A stretch of 64,000 nt of DNA from Roseateles_B sp051857535 (GTDB lineage Bacteria > Pseudomonadota > Gammaproteobacteria > Burkholderiales > Burkholderiaceae_C), in NCBI RefSeq assembly GCF_051857535.1, contig NZ_JBPZGY010000011.1, positions 1 to 64,000 on the forward strand. Reading direction: 5' to 3'. The notes below the pieces were generated by a model. The model did not search any database. It was not told where the DNA came from and saw nothing but the letters and a program-made list of their open reading frames with translations. A program made the translations under genes and the position numbers. How positions within the stretch are numbered: position 1 is the first letter of the stretch; every line of letters starts with the position of its first letter. This document shows, piece by piece, positions 51,520 to 60,455 of this stretch.

Positions 51520-52854
51520 TCAGGGCAGGGGGGTGGTTCCCGCGCCTCCCAAGGCGGCTGCCCACAGTCCCCTGCGCGCCTGCTCCTTCAACTGCTGGCG
51601 CTCGTAGGCCAGGGTGTCACAGCTCTGCTTGTCACGGCTGGCCTGGTATTCCAGGTCCATCAGTCGCTGGCCGTCACTGGGGCTCAGCCGCTTCACAAAG
51701 GCCATGCGCTCAGCCCAGGGCGACTGCTCCAAGGCTCCCGCCATGCTGGCCATGCCCAAGGCAAACTTGTGCTCGAACAAGCCGGAAGACGGACTGCGCC
51801 ATAAGAGATCGGCAGCATGCAGGCAGACGGCCATGCGTGCGGGGGCGGTGTCCGCAACCTCCACGCAGGTGCTGGCCAGGGCGACTGCGCCTGACCTGAC
51901 AGGCCACTCGTACCGTAGCCGGCTGACCAGGGCCAGACCCTGCTGAAGCGCCAGGCCCGGGGGCTCGGCATCCAGCAGCGGCAGCAGCAGGCCTTGAAAG
52001 TCCTCCAGATAGCTGCTGGCAAAGCTGGTGTTTGCCAGCGCATTCCAGTCAAGGTCGACGGCCTCCGGCCTGTTGGCGGGGTCGGGAAGCCAGGCCAGCA
52101 GATTGCGAGCATCGAGGCTTCGCCAGTCACTGAGGGGCAGGGCGTTGCAGTAGGTCTGCCGCGTGCACGCAATCTTGGCGAGTTGCCAGATCATGAAGAC
52201 CAGCGGGTCGCGGCTGCTCTGTGCGAGGCCCAGCAGGTGCTGCAAGGATGTCTCGGCCTCCTCGCCAAAGGTGGTCGAGGCCGTCAGGTAGTCTGCAGCG
52301 GCCTGGCTGCGCATGTCACCGCGCTGGCGCAACTGCTCGATCCAGCGACGTTTCAGCCGGAGCTGGACGGCCAGCATGGCCTTCGTGCCGGTCTCCTTGA
52401 ACAGCGCCTGTGAGCGGGCTTCCAGTGCTGTCATGTCCAGCTTGCCCTCGCCAGCGCGGACGGGATAGGCCCGCTCCAGCGCCTGCTGGGCCTGCTGGTG
52501 GGCCTTCATCCCGTGTATGCACCATTGTTTCTCGATCTGGGCCAGCTGTTCGGGGCTCAGGGCGTCCGCGTAGGGTGCCGGCTCCGCAGAAGCGGCCACG
52601 GAAGGTCGGGATGCCGCGGCCTGCGGGCTGGCAGCCGGCTCTGCTGCCCGAGCGGCCAGGCCTGCCGAGGCAGTGCGGGCGGCTGGTCCCGCGGTGGATG
52701 TCGCCGCAGGCCCCGCCGCTGGCGGCTCGGTGTTGGGGTGGTCCTCGTCGTCGCCTTGCCAGTTCCACCAGGCGCCCACGGCCACGCACAGGGCCAGGCT
52801 CAGCGCTACCCAGTGGCGCAGGCGTCGGCCGCCTCTTGTCTCTGTGTCATTCAT
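51520..52854 (-). CDS. Unrecognised membrane-anchored protein
   Basis: I do not recognise this 444-residue protein. It has a basic N-terminus, one hydrophobic helix (about residues 12-31, ending VGAWWNWQG), an Ala/Pro/Thr low-complexity linker (about 35-90) and a helical C-terminal region with six scattered cysteines. The C-terminal part should be periplasmic. There is a Trp-Cys-Ile-His segment near residue 113 but no catalytic signature. It stands alone between the flavin reductase and serB, on the same strand. Codon usage looks slightly less GC-biased than its neighbours, by eye. Confidence 0.65.
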   Translation of the reverse strand: MNDTETRGGRRLRHWVALSLALCVAVGAWWNWQGDDEDHPNTEPPAAGPAATSTAGPAARTASAGLAARAAEPAASPQAAASRPSVAASAEPAPYADALSPEQLAQIEKQWCIHGMKAHQQAQQALERAYPVRAGEGKLDMTALEARSQALFKETGTKAMLAVQLRLKRRWIEQLRQRGDMRSQAAADYLTASTTFGEEAETSLQHLLGLAQSSRDPLVFMIWQLAKIACTRQTYCNALPLSDWRSLDARNLLAWLPDPANRPEAVDLDWNALANTSFASSYLEDFQGLLLPLLDAEPPGLALQQGLALVSRLRYEWPVRSGAVALASTCVEVADTAPARMAVCLHAADLLWRSPSSGLFEHKFALGMASMAGALEQSPWAERMAFVKRLSPSDGQRLMDLEYQASRDKQSCDTLAYERQQLKEQARRGLWAAALGGAGTTPLP

Positions 52855-52953
52855 TTCTGAATGCTAGCGCCCCAAGAGAGCGTCCGCGCATCACCCCCAG
52901 GTGGGAAGGGTGGGCGCTGGCAGGACGCGCTTGCCGACTGAGGCTTCGGGCCC

Positions 52954-53646
52954 TCAGCGCAGCACTTGCAGCAGCAGCTCCAGCCCACCTTCATTGATGG
53001 CCACCATGGCCTGCTCGCGCACCCGGGGCTTGGCGTGGTAGGCGACCGAGAGACCGGCCGCACCCATCATGGGCAGGTCGTTGGCACCATCGCCTACGGC
53101 CATGCATTGCTCAGGTGCGGCGCCGATCTCGGCGGCGCATTGCAGCAGCATGCGTTTCTTCTCCTCACCATCGCAGATCTCGCCCCAGGCCTGCATCACC
53201 AGGCCGCCGCTGAGATGGCCGTCGATGATCTCCAGCTCGTTGCTGCGCACGAAGTCCATGCCCAGTTCGGCCGCCACATGCCGGGTGAAGTAGGTGAAGC
53301 CGCCCGACACCAGCAGCAGCTTCAGCCCGGCCGCCTTGAGCGCAGCGCACAGCGCGCGCGCGCCCGGGTTGAACTGCAGCCGTTCACGCAGTACCTGCTC
53401 CAGCGCACTCACCGGCACACCCTTGAGCAGGGCCAGGCGGCGGCGCAGGCTGTCCTTGAAGTCGGTGATCTCGCCGCGCATCGCGGCCTCGGTGATGGCG
53501 GCCACTTCGGCCTTCTTGCCGGCGGCGGCAGCGATCTCGTCGATGCACTCGATGTTGATCAGGGTCGAGTCCATGTCGAAGGCGGCCAGGCGGAAGTCAG
53601 CCAGACGCAGGGGCGGGGTGAAGCCTTGGGTGACGAGAGCGCTCAT
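52954..53646 (-). CDS. serB: Phosphoserine phosphatase
   Basis: The 230-residue HAD enzyme completes serine synthesis by dephosphorylating phosphoserine. Motif I is FDMDSTLI with Asp24 and Asp26, the substrate-binding Glu lies in NIECIDEIA, motif II is LLVSGGF and motifs III/IV lie in AVGDGANDLPMM. The N-terminal ACT-like domain of longer SerB proteins is missing; this short form is usual in betaproteobacteria. It lies 28 bp downstream of mfd on the same strand and is probably co-transcribed. Confidence 0.95.
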   Translation of the reverse strand: MSALVTQGFTPPLRLADFRLAAFDMDSTLINIECIDEIAAAAGKKAEVAAITEAAMRGEITDFKDSLRRRLALLKGVPVSALEQVLRERLQFNPGARALCAALKAAGLKLLLVSGGFTYFTRHVAAELGMDFVRSNELEIIDGHLSGGLVMQAWGEICDGEEKKRMLLQCAAEIGAAPEQCMAVGDGANDLPMMGAAGLSVAYHAKPRVREQAMVAINEGGLELLLQVLR

Positions 53647-53674
53647 GGGGGTGAATGATCCTGAAAAGAAGGGT

Positions 53675-56600
53675 TCAGTCCTGCTTCAGCGGCGCGCCCA
53701 GCAGGCGCAGCACCTCGCGGATGGCCTGCGCGCGGTCCTTGGGATCGCTGAGGGCCTTGTCGATGCGGAGCTTGTCGTTGCCGACCAGCTTGATGTTGCG
53801 GTTCTTCTGCACCAGCTCGATCACCCGCATCGCGTCGATGGGTGGGTTGGGGCGGAAGTTGATGTTCATCACCGAGGGCGCGGCGTCGATCTTGACCACG
53901 CCGTAGGGCTTGGCCAAGACGCGAAGCCGGTGGGTGTCAAAGAGGGTCTGGCCCTGCGCGGGCAGCTTGCCGAAGCGGTCGGTGATCTCCTCGAGCATGG
54001 CGTCGATCTGCTCGGACCTGTCGGCCGTGGCCAGGCGCTTGTAGAGCGAGAGGCGCACGTGCACATCGCCGCAATAGGCGTCGGGCAGCAGGGCGGGGGC
54101 GTGCAGATTGATCTCGGTGTTGGCGCCAAAGACCCCGCCCAGTGGCGAGAGCAGGTCGGGCTCCTTGCCGGCTTTCAGCGAGCGCACGGCCTCCGAGAGC
54201 ATGTCGTTGTAGAGCTGGAAACCCACCTCCATCATGTTGCCGCTCTGGTTCTCGCCGAGGACCTCGCCACAGCCCCGGATCTCCAGATCGTGCATGGCCA
54301 GATAGAAGCCCGAGCCCAGCTCTTCCATCTGCTGGATGGCCTCCAGGCGCTGGGCGGCCTGCTTGGTCAGGCCTTCCACGTCGGGCACCATGAGGTAGGC
54401 ATAGGCCTGGTGGTGCGAACGGCCCACGCGGCCGCGCAACTGGTGCAGCTGGGCCAGGCCGAACTTGTCTGCCCGGCTGATCACGATGGTGTTGGCGGCG
54501 GGCACGTCGATGCCGGTCTCGATGATGGTGGAGCACAGCAGCACGTTGTGCCGGCCGGTCACGAACTCGCGCATCACGCGCTCCAGCTCCCGCTCGGGCA
54601 TCTGGCCGTGGGCAACGACGATGCGGGCTTCCGGCAGCAGCTCCTCGAGCTTCTGGCGGCGGTTCTCGATGGTCTCGACCTCGTTGTGCAGGAAGTAGAC
54701 CTGGCCCCCGCGCTTGAGTTCGCGCAGCACAGCCTCGCGGATGGTGCCGCTGTTTTCGGTGCGGACAAAGGTCTTGATGGCCAGGCGGCGCTGTGGTGCG
54801 GTGGCGATCACGCTCAAGTCCCGCAGACCTTCCAGGGCCATGCCCAGGGTGCGCGGGATGGGCGTGGCGGTGAGCGTCAATACGTCCACCTCGGCCCGCA
54901 TGGCCTTCATCGCTTCCTTGTGGCGCACGCCGAAGCGGTGCTCCTCGTCGATGATCAGCAGGCCCAGGCGCTTGAACTGCACGTCCGGCGACAGCAGCTT
55001 GTGCGTGCCGATGACGATGTCGATGCTGCCGTCGGCCAGCCCCTCCATCGCGGTCTTGATCTCCTTGGCCGAGCGGAAGCGACTCATCTCGGCCACCTTC
55101 ACCGGCCATTTGCCGAAGCGGTCCGCGATGTTCTGGTAGTGCTGTTCGGCCAGCAGGGTGGTGGGCGCCAGCAGGGCCACCTGCTTGCCCCCCATCACGG
55201 CGACGAAGGCGGCGCGCAGGGCCACCTCAGTCTTGCCGAAGCCCACGTCGCCGCAGACCAGTCGGTCCATGGGTTTGGGTGAAATCATGTCCTGGATCAC
55301 CGCATGAATGGCGGCGCGCTGGTCGGGCGTCTCCTCGAAGCCGAAGGAGGCGGCGAAGGCCTCGTAATCATGGCCCGAGTAGCGGAAGGCATGGCCCTCG
55401 CGGGCGGCACGGCGGGCGTAGAGGTTGAGCAGCTCGGCTGCGGTGTCTCGCACCTGCTCGGCGGCCTTGCGCTTGGCCTTCTCCCATTGCGCCGAGCCCA
55501 GCTTGTGCAGCGGCGCCTCCTCGGCGGAGACGCCCGTGTAGCGGCTGATCAGGTGCAGCTGTGCCACGGGCACGTAGAGCGTGGCCTTGTCGGCATATTC
55601 GAGATGCAGGAACTCGCTGGGGCCCCCATCCGCCCCGTTGGCCAGGTCGATATTGATCAGCCCCTGGTAGCGGCCGATGCCGTGGTTCATGTGCACCACG
55701 GGGTCGCCGACCTTGAGCTCGGAGAGGTCCTTGATCAGCGCGTTGACGTCGCTCACCAGCTCCTGCTTGCGCCGCCGCCGGGTGGTGGGCGTGGTGGCGA
55801 AGAGCTCGGTCTCGGTGAGGAACTGGATCGCAATGGCCGTGGGCGCAGCGTCCGGTTCATGCCAGAAGAAGCCGGCAGCCAGAGGCGCTGCGGTGATGGC
55901 GAACTTCTCGTCCGAGGCCTGGAACTCAGCCAGGCCAGCGACGGAGGGCGGATCGATCTTGTTGTCGCGCAGCAGTTCCAGCAGGCTCTCGCGCCGGCCT
56001 TCGCTCTCGGCCACGATCAGCACGCGGTGCGGCGTGGTCTTCAGGTGTGAGGCGAGCCGGGCCAGGGGCTCCTGGGCACCACGCTCGACGCTGATGTCCG
56101 GCAGGGGGCGTGCATAGTCCACCGCCTCGGCGCCGCGCACGTTGAACACGGCCCGGCTGCGGGTGGCACCGAAGAAGTCCTCGACGCGAAGAAAGATCTC
56201 TTCGGGCGGCAGCAGGGGCCGCTCGGGGTCGTGCTGCAGGAAGCGGTGGCGCTCGCGGGTGTCCGTCCAGAAGCGGTTCAGGGCCTCGTCGACCTCGCCG
56301 TGCAGCACCAGGGCGCCGTCTTCCGGCACGAAGTCGAAGAAGCTGGCCGTCTGTTCGAAGAAGAGTGGCAGGTAGTACTCGATGCCTGCCGTGGCCAGCC
56401 CCGTGCCCATGTCCTTGTACAGGCGGGACTTGCTCGGGTCGCCCTCCATCTTCTCGCGCCAGCGGGCGCGGAAGGCCTGGCGGGCGGCCTCGTCCATGGG
56501 GAACTCGCGGCCGGGCAGGAGGCGCACCTCGGGCACGGGGTAGAGGCTGCGCTGGCTGTCGGGGTCGAAGGTGCGGATGGAGTCGACCTCGTCGCCGAAC

Positions 56601-57172
56601 AGGTCCACCCGATAGGGCACGGGCGAGCCCATGGGGAAGAGGTCGATCAGCCCGCCGCGCACCGCGAACTCGCCGGGCGACACCACCTGCGAGACATGCG
56701 CATAGCCGCCCAGCACCAGTTGGGCCTTCAGTGCGGCCTCGTCCAGGCGCTGCTTCTGCTTGAACTGGAAAGTGGTGGCCGCCAGGAAGGAGGGGGGGGC
56801 CAGCCGCGTGAGTGCAGTGCTGGCGGGCAGCAGGACCACGTCCACGTCGCGATCCTCGCGCGGCTTGTCCTTGGCCTGAAGCAGGCGCCACAGCGTGGCC
56901 AGGCGCTCGGAGATCAGGTCCTGGTGCGGGCTGAAGGTGTCGTAGGGCAGGGTTTCCCAGTCGGGGAAGACCGCCACGCGCAGTTCAGGGGCGAAGAACT
57001 TGAGCTCGTCCTCCAGGCGCTGTGTGTCGCCCGGCTCGGCGGTGACGATGGTGCAGAGCCGTCCAGCCTCCAGCTGCTGGCGGCAGAAGCGGGCCAGCAG
57101 CAGGGCATCGGCCGAGCCCGGCGGGCGGGGCAGCGAGAACTTCTTTCCGGGAGCGATCAGGGGCAGTTGCAT
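53675..57172 (-). CDS. mfd: Transcription-repair coupling factor
   Basis: The 1165-residue SF2 translocase pushes stalled RNA polymerase off DNA and recruits UvrA. The N-terminus holds the UvrB-homology module, followed by the RNA polymerase-interacting domain (DPVVHMNHGIGRYQG). The helicase part has GDVGFGKTEVALRAAF around residue 641, the DEEH box (LLIIDEEHRFGVRHKEA) around 740, TATPIPRTL, and QLRGRVGRSHHQAYAY of motif VI. The C-terminal autoinhibitory domain is present. Start and length are standard. Confidence 0.97.
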   Translation of the reverse strand: MQLPLIAPGKKFSLPRPPGSADALLLARFCRQQLEAGRLCTIVTAEPGDTQRLEDELKFFAPELRVAVFPDWETLPYDTFSPHQDLISERLATLWRLLQAKDKPREDRDVDVVLLPASTALTRLAPPSFLAATTFQFKQKQRLDEAALKAQLVLGGYAHVSQVVSPGEFAVRGGLIDLFPMGSPVPYRVDLFGDEVDSIRTFDPDSQRSLYPVPEVRLLPGREFPMDEAARQAFRARWREKMEGDPSKSRLYKDMGTGLATAGIEYYLPLFFEQTASFFDFVPEDGALVLHGEVDEALNRFWTDTRERHRFLQHDPERPLLPPEEIFLRVEDFFGATRSRAVFNVRGAEAVDYARPLPDISVERGAQEPLARLASHLKTTPHRVLIVAESEGRRESLLELLRDNKIDPPSVAGLAEFQASDEKFAITAAPLAAGFFWHEPDAAPTAIAIQFLTETELFATTPTTRRRRKQELVSDVNALIKDLSELKVGDPVVHMNHGIGRYQGLINIDLANGADGGPSEFLHLEYADKATLYVPVAQLHLISRYTGVSAEEAPLHKLGSAQWEKAKRKAAEQVRDTAAELLNLYARRAAREGHAFRYSGHDYEAFAASFGFEETPDQRAAIHAVIQDMISPKPMDRLVCGDVGFGKTEVALRAAFVAVMGGKQVALLAPTTLLAEQHYQNIADRFGKWPVKVAEMSRFRSAKEIKTAMEGLADGSIDIVIGTHKLLSPDVQFKRLGLLIIDEEHRFGVRHKEAMKAMRAEVDVLTLTATPIPRTLGMALEGLRDLSVIATAPQRRLAIKTFVRTENSGTIREAVLRELKRGGQVYFLHNEVETIENRRQKLEELLPEARIVVAHGQMPERELERVMREFVTGRHNVLLCSTIIETGIDVPAANTIVISRADKFGLAQLHQLRGRVGRSHHQAYAYLMVPDVEGLTKQAAQRLEAIQQMEELGSGFYLAMHDLEIRGCGEVLGENQSGNMMEVGFQLYNDMLSEAVRSLKAGKEPDLLSPLGGVFGANTEINLHAPALLPDAYCGDVHVRLSLYKRLATADRSEQIDAMLEEITDRFGKLPAQGQTLFDTHRLRVLAKPYGVVKIDAAPSVMNINFRPNPPIDAMRVIELVQKNRNIKLVGNDKLRIDKALSDPKDRAQAIREVLRLLGAPLKQD

Positions 57173-57191
57173 GGGGCGCTACAAACAGGAA

Positions 57192-57221
57192 CAGCCCCTC
57201 GCGGGGGCTGCGGGGATTGTA
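57192..57221 (-). promoter_or_regulatory. mfd promoter -10 followed by a stem-loop
   Basis: On the minus strand TACAAT (57221-57216) is a consensus-like -10. Directly after it a perfect CAGCCCC/GGGGCTG stem (57192-57198, 57204-57210) would lie at the very 5' end of the mfd mRNA, which may stabilise the transcript. Confidence 0.5.
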
Positions 57222-57344
57222 GGGAGCTGCGCCGCCAAAACCGTCAGCAGGGGTGATGGCCGCGTTTCCCGTCTTGGCAGGCGGGCTTGGCGTGAAGGCA
57301 AGCCTGCAAACACAGCTGCAGGCGAGACGCCCTCGCAGTCGGGC

Positions 57345-57350
57345 TAAAAT
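57345..57350 (+). promoter_or_regulatory. -10 element of the 55-residue protein gene
   Basis: TAAAAT at 57345-57350 is the best -10 candidate in this GC-rich stretch. It predicts a leader of about 50 nt before the ATG at 57408. Confidence 0.5.
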
Positions 57351-57407
57351 AGCCAGTTGACCCGCGAAAAGCTGCCGTCATCCATTTACAACCCTTCTGG
57401 AGCCACC

Positions 57408-57575
57408 ATGGGCAACAAGATCGTCACCGAGGCCGACAAGCGCGCCGCCCCCCGTCCCGTCCCCGCCAACGGCGTGAGCTTCACGCATGGCCGCGGCAAC
57501 TGCACCAGCCTGGAGCGCGGCACCCACACCCGCAGCAAGAAGAACCCCGGCAAGCGCACCCACAAGGGCGGCTGA
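57408..57575 (+). CDS. Small basic protein of unknown function (55 aa)
   Basis: The 55-residue protein (MGNKIVTEADKRAAPRPVP... to KKNPGKRTHKGG) is rich in Lys, Arg and Gly, has a single Cys and no hydrophobic segment. The C-terminal half is strongly basic, as in small ribosome- or nucleic-acid-binding proteins. It has its own -10, an in-frame start and a dedicated terminator 27 bp after the stop, all of which argue for a real single-gene transcript. I know no function for it. An in-frame upstream extension to 57357 is unlikely. Confidence 0.7.
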   Translation: MGNKIVTEADKRAAPRPVPANGVSFTHGRGNCTSLERGTHTRSKKNPGKRTHKGG

Positions 57576-57601
57576 TCGACCGGCGGTCCTCGGACTGCAT
57601 G

Positions 57602-57632
57602 ACGGCGCCTGCAAAGGCGCCGTTTCCATTTC
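57602..57632 (+). terminator. Intrinsic terminator of the 55-residue protein gene
   Basis: ACGGCGCCT (57602-57610) pairs with AGGCGCCGT (57615-57623) around a GCAA tetraloop, followed by a T-rich tail (TTCCATTTCT). Confidence 0.8.
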
Positions 57633-57717
57633 TGTTCCCGGTTCGGCCTGCTTGCCAATCGGCCGGGACTCGTTTCTGATCCCCACTGGGCCATCGCCAC
57701 GCCCCTGAGGTCATCCC

Positions 57718-59385
57718 ATGATCCGCATCACCGAACTCCGCCTGCCGCTGAACCATGCCGAGGACGAGCTCCGCCCGGCCATCGTCCAGCGCCTGGGCCT
57801 GAAATCCAGCCAGCTCAAGGACTTCCACCTCTTCAAGCGCAGCCACGACGCCCGCAAGAAGTCGGCCATGATGCTGATCTACACCGTGGACTGCGAGGTC
57901 GAGGACGAGGCCGCCGTGCTGGCCCGCTTCGAGGGCGACACCCACGTCAAGCCCACGCCGGACACCAGCTACCACTTCGTCGGCCACGCGCCGCTGGACT
58001 TCTACAACCGCGGCGACAAGCTGCGCCCCGTGGTGATCGGCTTCGGCCCCTGCGGCATCCTGGCCGCGCTGGTCCTGGCGCAGATGGGCCTGCGCCCCAT
58101 CGTGCTGGAGCGCGGCAAGCAGGTGCGCGAGCGCACCAAGGACACCTGGGACCTCTGGCGCAAGCAGAACCTGCACCCCGAATCGAACGTGCAGTTCGGC
58201 GAGGGGGGGGCCGGCACCTTTTCGGACGGCAAGCTCTACAGCCAGATCTCCGACCCCCGCTTCCTCACCCGCAAGGTGCTGAACGAGTTCGTGAAAGCCG
58301 GCGCGCCGGAGGAGATCCTCTACGTCTCCAAGCCCCACATCGGCACTTTCCGCCTGGTGAGCATGGTGATCAAGATCCGTGCCGAGATCGAGGCCCTGGG
58401 CGGTGAGATCCGCTTCCAGCAGAAGGTCAGCGACCTGCTCATCGAGCCCGGCCAGGACGGCCAGCGGCACGTGCGCGGCGTGGTGCTGGAGAGCGGCGAG
58501 CAACTGCGCGCCGACCAGGTCATTCTCGCCCTGGGCCACAGCGCGCGCGACACCTTCCAGATGCTGCACGAGCGCGGCGTCTACATGGAGGCCAAGCCTT
58601 TCTCCATCGGCTACCGCATCGAGCATCCGCAAAGCCTCATCGACAAGGCCCGCTTCGGCCCCAATGCCGGCAATACCCTGCTGGGCGCGGCGGACTACAA
58701 GCTGGTCCATCACGCCAAGAACGGTCGTTCGGTCTACAGCTTCTGCATGTGCCCCGGTGGCACGGTGGTGGCGGCGACCTCCGAGCCCAACCGCGTCGTC
58801 ACGAACGGCATGAGCCAGTACTCGCGCAACGAGCGCAACGCCAATGCCGGCATCGTGGTGGGCATCAGCCCACAGGACTACCGCCAGGACGGCAAGAGCG
58901 AGGGCCCCGTCAATCCGCTGGACGGCATGGCCTTCCAGCGCATCTGGGAGTCTCGCGCCTACGAGCTGGGCGGCGGCGGCTACATCGCCCCGGGCAGTCT
59001 GGTCGGCGACTTCATCAAGCGCCAGGTCAGCTCGGAGTTCGGCAGCGTCATGCCTTCCTACAAGCCTGGCGTGCACCTGACCAATCTGCAGGAGAAGGGC
59101 CGCGGCAGCCTGCCCGACTACTGCCTGGACGCCATCCGCGAAGCCCTGCCAGCGTTCGGCCGCCAGATCCGCGGCTTTGACATGCACGACGCGGTGCTGA
59201 CGGGCGTCGAGACCCGCACCTCCAGCCCCCTGCGGGTCACGCGCGGCCGGGACTACCAGAGCCTCAATGTGCGCGGCCTCTATCCGGCTGGTGAGGGCGC
59301 GGGCTATGCCGGCGGCATCATGTCGGCCGGGGTGGATGGCATCGAGGTGGCGGAGGCGCTGGCGAAGGAGCTGCTGGGCGTCTGA
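57718..59385 (+). CDS. FAD-dependent oxidoreductase (COG2509 type)
   Basis: The 555-residue cytosolic flavoprotein has an N-terminal domain of about 95 residues (MIRITELRLPLNHAEDELRPA) and then the FAD-binding Rossmann motif VVIGFGPCGILAALVLA. FGEGGAGTFSDGKLYSQI and a C-terminal dinucleotide motif GLYPAGEGAGYAGGI follow. The set fits the uncharacterised COG2509 dehydrogenases. The substrate is unknown. The ATG at 57718 follows a GAGG site. It runs towards the polysaccharide deacetylase gene, which has its own promoter-like element. Confidence 0.87.
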   Translation: MIRITELRLPLNHAEDELRPAIVQRLGLKSSQLKDFHLFKRSHDARKKSAMMLIYTVDCEVEDEAAVLARFEGDTHVKPTPDTSYHFVGHAPLDFYNRGDKLRPVVIGFGPCGILAALVLAQMGLRPIVLERGKQVRERTKDTWDLWRKQNLHPESNVQFGEGGAGTFSDGKLYSQISDPRFLTRKVLNEFVKAGAPEEILYVSKPHIGTFRLVSMVIKIRAEIEALGGEIRFQQKVSDLLIEPGQDGQRHVRGVVLESGEQLRADQVILALGHSARDTFQMLHERGVYMEAKPFSIGYRIEHPQSLIDKARFGPNAGNTLLGAADYKLVHHAKNGRSVYSFCMCPGGTVVAATSEPNRVVTNGMSQYSRNERNANAGIVVGISPQDYRQDGKSEGPVNPLDGMAFQRIWESRAYELGGGGYIAPGSLVGDFIKRQVSSEFGSVMPSYKPGVHLTNLQEKGRGSLPDYCLDAIREALPAFGRQIRGFDMHDAVLTGVETRTSSPLRVTRGRDYQSLNVRGLYPAGEGAGYAGGIMSAGVDGIEVAEALAKELLGV

Positions 59386-59466
59386 GCGGCGGCGCGGGGT
59401 CAGGTCTTGTCGGGCGAGCTGCGCACTGGCGCCGGAGCGGCCCGCTTGTGCATGCCGCGGCATGGC

Positions 59467-59479
59467 GACAATCCGTCCA
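59467..59479 (+). promoter_or_regulatory. -10-like hexamer 6 nt before the deacetylase ATG (predicted leaderless start)
   Basis: GACAAT (59467-59472) is followed by CCGTCC and the ATG at 59479. No ribosome site is present in this interval. Confidence 0.55.
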
Positions 59480-60420
59480 TGATCCGATTCCGCATGCTCG
59501 CCACGGCGGCCGTCCTGGCGGCCTTTGTCTCGCCCCTGCTGGCGCAGGCGCCCCAGCGCATCGCCCTCACCCTGGACGATGGCCCCCACCTCAGCGCCAC
59601 GCCGCTGCTCAGCCCGCAGGCGCGCAACGAGGCCATTCTGGCTGCGATCCGCAAGCACCGGGTGCAGGCTGCGCTCTTCGTGACCTGCGGCAACGGTGCC
59701 GATCGCCCCGAGGGCCTGGCCCTGGTCAAGGCCTGGTCGGACGCCGGCCAGCTGCTGGGCAACCACACCATGACGCACCCGGACCTCAACAGCCCGCAGC
59801 TGAGCCTCGAGCAGTACCAGGACGAGATCCAGCGCTGCCAGCAGATCCTCGCCGGGCAGCCCGGCCTGCAGCGCTGGTTCCGCTTCACCTTTTTGCGCGA
59901 GGGCAAGCCCGAAGCCAAGCGCGACGGCATGCGGACCTGGATGAAGGAACAGGGCTGGCGCAATGCCTATGTGAGCCTGGATACCAGCGACTGGCGGCTC
60001 AACGAGTTCCTGGAAGCGCGGCTGAAGGCCGATCCGCAGGCCGAGGTCGAGGACATCCGCCAGGCCTACCTGGACCACCTCTGGCAGCGCGCGCAGGCCT
60101 ACCAGGCCCTGTCGCGACGCCTGCAGGGCCGGGATATCGCCCAGGTCCTGCTGGCCCACCACAACCTGCTCAACGCGCTGTTCCTGGATGATGCCCTTGC
60201 CATGTTCAAGGCCAAGGGTTGGCAGTTCATCTCGCCGGCCGAGGCCTTCGAGGATCCCATCTATCAGCTGCAGCCGCTCAGCCCGGTCGCTGGGCAGAGC
60301 CTGCTACTGTCCATGGCGCGCTCACTGGGCCTGGGCCGCTTCGAGGGCTGGGCTCGACTGGTGGACGACGGCGACTACGAGATCGAGCGGCTCAGCAGGC
60401 CTGCGGCCCTGACCCGCTGA
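59479..60420 (+). CDS. Polysaccharide deacetylase family protein, secreted
   Basis: The 313-residue protein has a signal peptide (MIRFRMLATAAVLAAFVSPLLAQA) and a NodB-type domain with LTLDDGPH (motif 1, metal-binding Asp) and NHTMTHPDLN (motif 2, the two metal-binding His). FTFLREG lies at the motif 3 position and LLAHHNLLNALFL carries the late His. These enzymes remove acetyl groups from N-acetylated polysaccharides; the target may be peptidoglycan or an exopolysaccharide. The start at 59479 is supported by the signal peptide and the -10-like element. Confidence 0.9.
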   Translation: MIRFRMLATAAVLAAFVSPLLAQAPQRIALTLDDGPHLSATPLLSPQARNEAILAAIRKHRVQAALFVTCGNGADRPEGLALVKAWSDAGQLLGNHTMTHPDLNSPQLSLEQYQDEIQRCQQILAGQPGLQRWFRFTFLREGKPEAKRDGMRTWMKEQGWRNAYVSLDTSDWRLNEFLEARLKADPQAEVEDIRQAYLDHLWQRAQAYQALSRRLQGRDIAQVLLAHHNLLNALFLDDALAMFKAKGWQFISPAEAFEDPIYQLQPLSPVAGQSLLLSMARSLGLGRFEGWARLVDDGDYEIERLSRPAALTR

Positions 60421-60455
60421 TCGTTTCTCCCGATGAGGGGCAGGTCTTGCCTGCC

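Noticed and set aside
57481..60162. A long minus-strand open frame opposite the FAD oxidoreductase and deacetylase genes
   Set aside because: Composition is typical of an antisense shadow; both plus-strand genes have clear motifs.
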